Below are positions 58,795 to 64,000 of a stretch of 64,000 nt of DNA, one piece after another. The stretch lies in NCBI RefSeq assembly GCF_030758295.1, contig NZ_CP132335.1, positions 1,402,412 through 1,466,411 of the forward strand, written 5' to 3'. Position numbers and translations under genes: made by a program. The notes under the pieces were generated by a model. It had not been told where the DNA came from, did not search any database, and saw only the letters and a program-made list of their open reading frames with translations. Origin of the DNA: Pararhizobium sp. IMCC21322. Lineage in GTDB: Bacteria > Pseudomonadota > Alphaproteobacteria > Rhizobiales > GCA-2746425. Within the stretch, counting starts at the first letter, position 1; each line of letters begins with the position of its first letter.

Positions 58795-60300
58795 CTAATC
58801 CTCGTCCACCAGCGCAACGTTCCTTGTCTTCCGAACAGACGGCAGAACTGCAGCCACCAATGCAATGGCCGCAACGGCCAGAAGTCCGGCGCTGATTGGC
58901 TCGCGCACAAAGACAGAAACCTCACCGCCCGAGATCAACAAGGCCCGTTGCATATGCCCTTCCATCATCGGCCCCAGAATGAAGCCCAGGATCATGGGGG
59001 CAGCCTCGCATTCCAGCTTCTTCAGCACATATCCAAGAACGCCAAAGGCGGCCATGGTCAGCACTGCGAAAGCAGTGTTGTTGACGCTGAAGACACCCAC
59101 ACAGGCAAACACGATCACAATCGGAAACAGAAATTTATAGGGGATGGACACCAGTTTGACCCACAACCCGACCAGCGGCAGATTAAGAACCAGAAGCATC
59201 AGATTGCCGATCCACATGGAAGCAATAATACCCCAGAACAATTCAGGGTGGTCTGTAATCACGGCAGGGCCAGGCTCAATCCCCTGAATGATAAGAGCGC
59301 TGATCATCAGCGCCATCACCGGATTGGAGGGAATGCCAAGGGTCAACATGGGAATAAAGGAGGTTTGTGCACCGGCATTGTTGGCCGATTCAGGCGCTGC
59401 TACACCCTGAATGGCACCTTTTCCGAATGCGCTGGGATCCTTGGCGATTTTCTTTTCCAGCGCATAGGCCGAAAAGGATGCCAGCAGCGCTCCGCCGCCG
59501 GGCAACACGCCCAGAAAGGAGCCCAGAAACGTGCCTCGCACCATGGGCGCAAAAATGAGTTTCAGATCATCCCGTGTCGGCATCAGACTTGTAATTTTTG
59601 ACACACTAAATTCGCGTTTGGTGGTGTCTTCCAGATTGCGCATGATCTCGCCAAGACCGAAAATGCCCATGGCAATTGCGGCAACGCTCAACCCGTCTGA
59701 TAGTTCAGGAATGTCCAGTGTCATGCGCTGAAGGCCCGTCATTTCATCGGTGCCGATCAGACCCAGCAAAAGACCAAAGACCATCATGCCGATGGCTTTC
59801 AGAACGGAGCCATTGGCAAGCACGACAGAGACAATCAGACCGCAAACCATCAGGGAAAAATATTCGGCAGGGCCAAACTGAAAGGCAAGCTCTGCAAGGG
59901 GCGGTGCGAAGACTCCAATCAGAACCGTGGCCACACATCCGGCAAAGAAAGACCCAATGGCTGCGGTCGCCAGCGCTTTTCCAGCATGTCCGCGCTTCGC
60001 CATTTCGTGGCCATCCAGCGTCGTAACAATGGAAGAGGCTTCTCCCGGCAAATTGATCAGAATGGCTGTCGTCGAGCCACCATATTGTGCGCCGTAGAAA
60101 ATTCCAGCCAGCATGATCATCGAGGACACCGGATCAAGCCCGAAAGTGAAGGGCAGCAATACAGCGATAGCCACTAATGGCCCAAGGCCGGGAAGCACGC
60201 CGATAAGTGTTCCCAGCAAGACGCCGAAAAAGGAGAAGAGCAAATTCTGGCCGGTTAAAACTGTGCTGAAACCGAGGCTGAGATTGTTGATCAGTTCCAT
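58795..60300 (-). CDS. tctA: Tripartite tricarboxylate transporter large permease TctA
   Basis: A 501-residue inner-membrane protein with about twelve membrane segments. TctA marks are GVLLGTLIGVLPGLGPLVAIAVLLPFTFGLDP, FYGAQYGGSTTAILINLPGEASSIVTTLDG, FGKGAIQGVAAPESANNAGAQTSFIPMLTLGIPSNPVMALMISALIIQGI and LGFILGPMMEGHMQRALLIS. It is energised by the ion gradient and moves a carboxylate delivered by TctC. It starts 11 bases after tctB in the same operon. Confidence 0.94.
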   Translation of the reverse strand: MELINNLSLGFSTVLTGQNLLFSFFGVLLGTLIGVLPGLGPLVAIAVLLPFTFGLDPVSSMIMLAGIFYGAQYGGSTTAILINLPGEASSIVTTLDGHEMAKRGHAGKALATAAIGSFFAGCVATVLIGVFAPPLAELAFQFGPAEYFSLMVCGLIVSVVLANGSVLKAIGMMVFGLLLGLIGTDEMTGLQRMTLDIPELSDGLSVAAIAMGIFGLGEIMRNLEDTTKREFSVSKITSLMPTRDDLKLIFAPMVRGTFLGSFLGVLPGGGALLASFSAYALEKKIAKDPSAFGKGAIQGVAAPESANNAGAQTSFIPMLTLGIPSNPVMALMISALIIQGIEPGPAVITDHPELFWGIIASMWIGNLMLLVLNLPLVGLWVKLVSIPYKFLFPIVIVFACVGVFSVNNTAFAVLTMAAFGVLGYVLKKLECEAAPMILGFILGPMMEGHMQRALLISGGEVSVFVREPISAGLLAVAAIALVAAVLPSVRKTRNVALVDED

Positions 60301-60310
60301 ACCACGCCTC

Positions 60311-60754
60311 TCAAAACGACCAGAGGGCGACAGGTAAATTCAAGGCACCGATGAACAGAAGCGCGCTGAAAAAGGCGAGACCCGCTGCTGCCAGAATGCG
60401 GTGAACCCAGCCATAATTGGCTCGGGCAAAGCTGGCAACAATGGCAGTGACAAACACCGACGGCACCAGACCAAAGCGCTCAATACACAACGCAAAAACG
60501 ACGACTGCGCAGGTAATCAACAAGAAGGGCCGGATCGCAATTGCCGAAATTGGGTCGGCTTCACGCAACCAAACACCAAGCGCCACTGCAATGCCAATCA
60601 GAATCAGAAGCGTGGACAGGATAATCGGAAAAAAGCCGGGGCCAGGCTCTGCAGTGGACCCAAATTCAAAGCTGGATGTCAGGACCAGACCCGTGATGCC
60701 AGCCAGGGCAAACAGCAAACCCGATCCAAAATCCTTGTCAGTCAATAACTTCAC
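60311..60754 (-). CDS. tctB: Tripartite tricarboxylate transporter small permease TctB
   Basis: A 147-residue protein with four membrane segments. SGLLFALAGITGLVLTSSFEFGSTAEPGPGFFPIILSTLLILIG carries the TctB glycine-proline motif G-P-G-F-F-P. The start is the GTG at 60754 with GAGGGG six bases upstream; a longer frame begins without a ribosome site. It lies between tctC and tctA in the standard order C-B-A. Confidence 0.88.
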   Translation of the reverse strand: MKLLTDKDFGSGLLFALAGITGLVLTSSFEFGSTAEPGPGFFPIILSTLLILIGIAVALGVWLREADPISAIAIRPFLLITCAVVVFALCIERFGLVPSVFVTAIVASFARANYGWVHRILAAAGLAFFSALLFIGALNLPVALWSF

Positions 60755-60835
60755 CGCGAGCCCCTCAGTTTTGGTGAAAGACACCAAAGGCCTGCACAAA
60801 CTATGAACAGGCCTTTGTCTTATTATACAGCTTGG

Positions 60836-61840
60836 CTACTTGGACAGAATACCCTTCCAACTGGCAAGCTCAGCATCAATTACGCTGGCGAATTCTTCCG
60901 GTGTGCCAGCGATCAGTTCCAGCCCGGCCTTTGCAAGTGCCTGCTGGAAAGCCTCTGTCTTGGTCTGGCGGACGACTTCCGCATTCAGCTTGGCAATGAT
61001 GTCCGAAGGAACCCCCGATGGTGTAATAAAGCCAAACCAGGATTTGAATTCATAGCCGGGAACACCAAGTTCCGCGATTGGTTTCAACTCCGGCGCGCCT
61101 GGATTGGGTGTCAGACCGGTGATGCCCAATGCGGTCAACTTGCCATCCCGGACAAATTGCATGCCTTGTGCAGCAGACACAAATACGGTGGAGACGCGCC
61201 CTGCGACAACATCCAGAACACCAAGATTGAGCTTCTTGTAAGGAACGGCTTTCATGCTCACGCCGGTTTTGGTCTGGAACAGTTCCGATGCCAGATTGGC
61301 AGCGCTGCCAAGGCCCGCTGTTGCAAATGTCAGCTTGTCGGGATTGGCTTTGGCATAATCGATGAATTCCTGAACGCTCGAAATGCCAAGGTCATTGTTC
61401 ACATAATGCACCATGGACGCACCCGCGACCCGGATCACCGGATCAAAATCCGCCTGCACATCATATTTGATTTTGTAAAGATAGGGGTGCGTGGTGAGGT
61501 TCGCTGGAACAAAACCAAGCGTGTAGCCATCAGCCTCTGCTTCCGCAATCTTGGCAGCCCCGATAGAGCCGCCAGCACCGCCAATATTCTTGACGATGAC
61601 CTGCTGGCCCCAATTCTCGGTCATGCCATCACCAACGAGGCGCGCCAGAATATCAACCAGGCTGCCAGGGCCTGTTGGCACAATAATGTTGATGGGCTTT
61701 TCCGGATAGGATTGAGCCGCTGCAGGCGTTGGCATGGCTGTCAGCGACAAACCAATCGCGCCAATGGCCAAACCACCAAATTTCAGGCCACCAAATGTCA
61801 GAGCACCAAAGGCGCGTCTGCTCAGTTTCAAAAATGTCAT
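60836..61840 (-). CDS. tctC: Tripartite tricarboxylate transporter substrate-binding protein TctC (Bug family)
   Basis: A 334-residue periplasmic binding protein. The N-terminus has SRRAFGALTF, a possible twin-arginine signal, followed by a long hydrophobic stretch ending AAAQ. The mature protein has the Bug motifs INIIVPTGPGSLVDILARLV, VIVKNIGGAGGSIGAAKIAEAEADGYTLGFV and MKAVPYKKLNLGVLDVVAGRV. Bug proteins bind carboxylates such as citrate or dicarboxylates by two water molecules. The ATG at 61840 has GGGAGGA upstream. The substrate here is likely the acid used by the linked BKACE. Confidence 0.9.
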   Translation of the reverse strand: MTFLKLSRRAFGALTFGGLKFGGLAIGAIGLSLTAMPTPAAAQSYPEKPINIIVPTGPGSLVDILARLVGDGMTENWGQQVIVKNIGGAGGSIGAAKIAEAEADGYTLGFVPANLTTHPYLYKIKYDVQADFDPVIRVAGASMVHYVNNDLGISSVQEFIDYAKANPDKLTFATAGLGSAANLASELFQTKTGVSMKAVPYKKLNLGVLDVVAGRVSTVFVSAAQGMQFVRDGKLTALGITGLTPNPGAPELKPIAELGVPGYEFKSWFGFITPSGVPSDIIAKLNAEVVRQTKTEAFQQALAKAGLELIAGTPEEFASVIDAELASWKGILSK

Positions 61841-61878
61841 GGCAATTTCCTCCCGTTTTACCAATTATCTGTTCTGTT

Positions 61879-62907
61879 CTAGAAATATGTAAGTGTCTCG
61901 ATACCCTTGCCCGCGGCCACACAGGCCACTGCCTTCTGGCTGGCCAGATGAACCCGCGTAAACAGACCGCAATCATGATTTGAGATCAGCGTGTGCTCAC
62001 CGTCCGGATCAAAGGCAATGCCTTGTGGGCCCTTGGCGATTGGCAGCAAGACGTGATCTTCCGGGTCCTGCGCATCATGGATATGCATGACACCGGAGAC
62101 GTAATTTGTGCTCACAAGATATTTGCCGTCAGGCGAGAAACGCAACCGGATCAACCGGCTTGTTTTGGGGCTGCTGAGGACAGCGCCCTTCAATGCAATC
62201 ACCCGAATGATCTTATTGGTCGCTATGTCGATTTCCAGCAGATCCTGCTTGCTGTTTTCCGCCGCATAAAGCCGGTCGCCGCCGGGTGAAATCGAGATGC
62301 CCTCGGTCCCCTTTGGCACCTGAATTTCCGCTACGACCTGCCGTGATGCGATATCAAAAACCAGAATATTGCCAAGCTTGCATGAGACATAGATGCGCTT
62401 GCCGTCCGGTGTGATTTCAATGAAGGGAGCACGCTTTCCTGCCGCGCCAATGACGCAGGTCTCAACCAACTCCATGGAGCCGGTATCAATCCGTCCCAGT
62501 TCACCGGTCTCTTCAAAGATCACCCAAAGATCGCCATTTGCATCAAAGCGCATGGCGTGTGGCCCTTTGAATTCTGATGTGGAAATGCGGTGCATAATGG
62601 ATTGTTCTTCCAGATCGACCACGCTGATATGCGCGCCGGACTCGATGAAATTTCCGGCGAAAAACTTGCCGAGTTCCGAGACGAAGGCAAATTTATGATC
62701 TGGCGTGACAGCCAGCTCATGGTGGTTTTTCTTGGGAATTATTTTTTGTGTCTCAAGGCTGACAGGGTCAAAAAACAAGATGGCGTCGCCAACCTTATCG
62801 ATACCGATAAGACCGTTACGCCCGGTTGGATTGTTCACGGCTCCAAGATTTGAAACGCCAGACGGGCTTTCTTGTGGCGTGCCGTCCTGTTGTGTCGCGA
62901 TTGCCAT
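61879..62907 (-). CDS. YVTN/NHL-type beta-propeller protein, possibly lactonase-like
   Basis: A 342-residue protein of repeated blades. Repeats are visible as KNHHELAVTPDHKFAFVSELG, FKGPHAMRFDANGDLWVIFEETGELG, APFIEITPDGKRIYVSCKLGNILVFD, GTEGISISPGGDRLYAAENSKQ, LIRLRFSPDGKYLVSTNYVSGVM and GPQGIAFDPDGEHTLISNHDCG. No signal peptide is seen, so it is probably cytoplasmic. It is the first gene of the operon with tctC-tctB-tctA-BKACE and is divergent from the LysR gene. It may be a lactonase or a scaffold; no catalytic residues could be assigned. Confidence 0.7.
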   Translation of the reverse strand: MAIATQQDGTPQESPSGVSNLGAVNNPTGRNGLIGIDKVGDAILFFDPVSLETQKIIPKKNHHELAVTPDHKFAFVSELGKFFAGNFIESGAHISVVDLEEQSIMHRISTSEFKGPHAMRFDANGDLWVIFEETGELGRIDTGSMELVETCVIGAAGKRAPFIEITPDGKRIYVSCKLGNILVFDIASRQVVAEIQVPKGTEGISISPGGDRLYAAENSKQDLLEIDIATNKIIRVIALKGAVLSSPKTSRLIRLRFSPDGKYLVSTNYVSGVMHIHDAQDPEDHVLLPIAKGPQGIAFDPDGEHTLISNHDCGLFTRVHLASQKAVACVAAGKGIETLTYF

Positions 62908-62983
62908 GCTTCCTCACCTGCCGAACTCCCCATCCGGCTTGAATTTGTCCGCAGCTTCGCAATTGCTTTATTCCATTTCAAAT

Positions 62984-63003
62984 ATATAATTATCATATTA
63001 TAT
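62984..63003. promoter_or_regulatory. LysR-type operator between the beta-propeller operon and lysR
   Basis: ATATAAT (62984-62990) and ATTATAT (62997-63003) are perfect inverted arms around TATCAT. The AT-rich site matches the T-N11-A type of LysR operators and sits 19 bases before the lysR start, in the region shared with the minus-strand operon. Confidence 0.5.
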
Positions 63004-63022
63004 TCTTATATGGACTATTAAC

Positions 63023-63922
63023 ATGCGATTTTCACTGAACCAGATTCAGGCCATTGTCGAGATAAGCAGGCAGGGGTTTCATGTGTCGAAGGCTGCAAAA
63101 AAGCTGAACACATCCCAGTCAGTCATCAGCAAGCATTTGAAATCACTGGAAGATACACTCACCCGCAAAATCTTTATTCGCACCGGAAAACGCCTGTCTG
63201 GCCTAACGCCGGAGGGTGAGAAAATTCTGCACCATGCAGAGCGTGTTCTTCAGGATATTGGCAGCATCGAAAAAATCGGACAGGAAGCCAGTACGCTGGA
63301 ACAGGAGACCCTGTCGCTGGCAACAACACCAACCCTGGCGCATTATCTGCTCACGCCAACGGTGAAGAAATTCACGCTCAAGCATCCAAACGTTCACTTG
63401 CGCATGCAGGTGGAGGAATCGGACAAGGCGGTCGAAGCTGTACGCCTCGGGCAATGCGATTTTGCAATTGCACCAATTGGCGCGGAGCCGCGCGGAAATC
63501 TGGCAACAGATATCCTGCTGGAATGGACGCGCTTGCTGATAGGAACTGCAGATTGTCCATTGTTCAGTGCGGAGAATATTACGCTTGAGATGATTTCAAC
63601 CGAGCCGATTATCGCGTTTGAAACGCCAACGGTTTCCCTACGCGAGACCTTTGACAGAAACGGACTCAGCCCCAATTACGCGCTGACCACCAGCAACCCG
63701 GATGTCATGAAAACCTACGCTGCCAATGGGCTTGGTGTTGCCATTGTCGCCACGCCGACCTTTGACGCGGAGCGCGACAGGCCGCTGGTTGCCCGAGATG
63801 TTTCACACCTGTTTCCCAACGTCAAAATTGCCTCTGTGCATCGGATTGATGATTACAGCACGCTGGCCCGTAGAACGTTCCTGGATTATCTGAAATCCGG
63901 TTTGACAGAACAGAACAGCTGA
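63023..63922 (+). CDS. LysR-family transcriptional regulator
   Basis: A 299-residue activator. The helix-turn-helix is at residues 1-60: QIQAIVEISRQGFHVSKAAKKLNTSQSVISKHLKSLEDTLTRKIFIRTGKRLSGLTPEGEKIL-type in order (blocks VEISRQGFHVSKAAKKLNTS and QSVISKHLKSLEDTL). The C-terminal effector domain includes ATTPTLAHYLLTPTVKKFTLKHPNVHLRMQ and VRLGQCDFAIAPIGAEP, resembling CysB/Cbl-type regulators. It is divergent from the beta-propeller-TTT-BKACE operon, which it probably controls in response to the transported acid. Confidence 0.9.
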   Translation: MRFSLNQIQAIVEISRQGFHVSKAAKKLNTSQSVISKHLKSLEDTLTRKIFIRTGKRLSGLTPEGEKILHHAERVLQDIGSIEKIGQEASTLEQETLSLATTPTLAHYLLTPTVKKFTLKHPNVHLRMQVEESDKAVEAVRLGQCDFAIAPIGAEPRGNLATDILLEWTRLLIGTADCPLFSAENITLEMISTEPIIAFETPTVSLRETFDRNGLSPNYALTTSNPDVMKTYAANGLGVAIVATPTFDAERDRPLVARDVSHLFPNVKIASVHRIDDYSTLARRTFLDYLKSGLTEQNS

Positions 63923-63927
63923 GAAAA

Positions 63928-63960
63928 AAGCGGCGCCCCGGATATCCCGGAACGCCGCTT
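63928..63960 (-). terminator. Terminator of a minus-strand gene that extends beyond the window
   Basis: AAGCGGCG (63928-63935) pairs with CGCCGCTT (63953-63960), and CCCCGG/CCGGG parts lie inside. On the minus strand the hairpin is followed by TTTTTT, so it ends a transcript entering from the right. A reading frame ending at the TGA complement of 63973-63975 (last residues ASSASI) is open to the window edge and may be that gene's C-terminus. On the plus strand it could also help end lysR. Confidence 0.6.
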
Positions 63961-64000
63961 CGCAATTTTGGTTCAGATGCTGGCAGATGATGCCCTGTTC

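Noticed and set aside
1-64000. CRISPR arrays, rRNA operons, prophage or integrated conjugative element
   Set aside because: No regularly spaced repeats, no rRNA sequence and no phage or conjugation genes were seen. Only two IS stubs are present.

Overview
The window looks like a chromosomal segment of a flagellated alphaproteobacterium, probably Hyphomicrobiales-like. Four things support this: a SciP (DUF1153) regulator lying inside a flagellar cluster with a FlbD-type sigma-54 activator; an imuA-imuB-dnaE2 cassette behind a GTTC-N7-GTTC LexA box; the order rpmH-rnpA-yidC-(acetyltransferase)-engB; and the many ABC and TTT uptake systems. No prophage, CRISPR array or rRNA was seen. Mobile DNA is limited to two transposase stubs next to a tRNA-Met.

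Layout. 1-1.5 kb: two permeases of a Mn/Fe-type ABC transporter, the first cut by the window edge. 1.5-5.1 kb: a peroxiredoxin-like gene divergent from an AraC regulator, a histidine phosphatase, and an N5-(carboxyethyl)ornithine-synthase-like dehydrogenase. 5.5-13.8 kb: a sugar/sugar-acid island with an RbsB-type binding protein, two permeases, a double ATPase, a GntR regulator, an aldo-keto reductase and an enolase-superfamily dehydratase. A mutarotase gene with an internal deletion and a stub of what may be a lactonase also lie in it. A palindrome centred on ACTACCATGGTAGT sits upstream of the binding protein and of the GntR gene, and a half-matching copy overlaps the dehydratase start, so the island looks like one GntR regulon. 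13.8-15.8 kb: IS remnants, tRNA-Met(CAT), mnmA. 16.0-26.2 kb: fliK-flgD behind a textbook -24/-12 promoter, sciP behind two CtrA-like boxes, then fliF-fliG-fliH-fliN-flbD-flhA.

26.5-31.1 kb: an EamA transporter, a pyridoxamine-oxidase-like flavoprotein, a small membrane protein, a dihydrolipoamide-dehydrogenase-like flavoenzyme and a TVP38 protein. 31.3-35.5 kb: rpmH-rnpA-yidC, a CatB-type acetyltransferase, engB. 35.7-45 kb: a microcin C/peptide transporter with two binding proteins (yejA-yejA-yejB-yejE-yejF), a GhrA-like reductase and a P-loop kinase. 45-51 kb: SOS mutagenesis cassette on the minus strand. 51.1-55.8 kb: GntR-controlled NMT1/SsuA-type ABC system with two different permeases and a small unknown membrane protein. 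55.8-57.8 kb: a cation diffusion facilitator and an unknown secreted protein. 57.8-63.9 kb: a minus-strand operon of a beta-propeller protein, tctC-tctB-tctA and a beta-keto-acid cleavage enzyme (BKACE), divergent from a LysR regulator.

The strongest candidates for something undescribed are the GntR sugar-acid island, the two-permease NMT1-type transporter with its extra small protein, and the BKACE-TTT-propeller operon. Functional names are from recognition of motifs and family resemblance. No database search was run.
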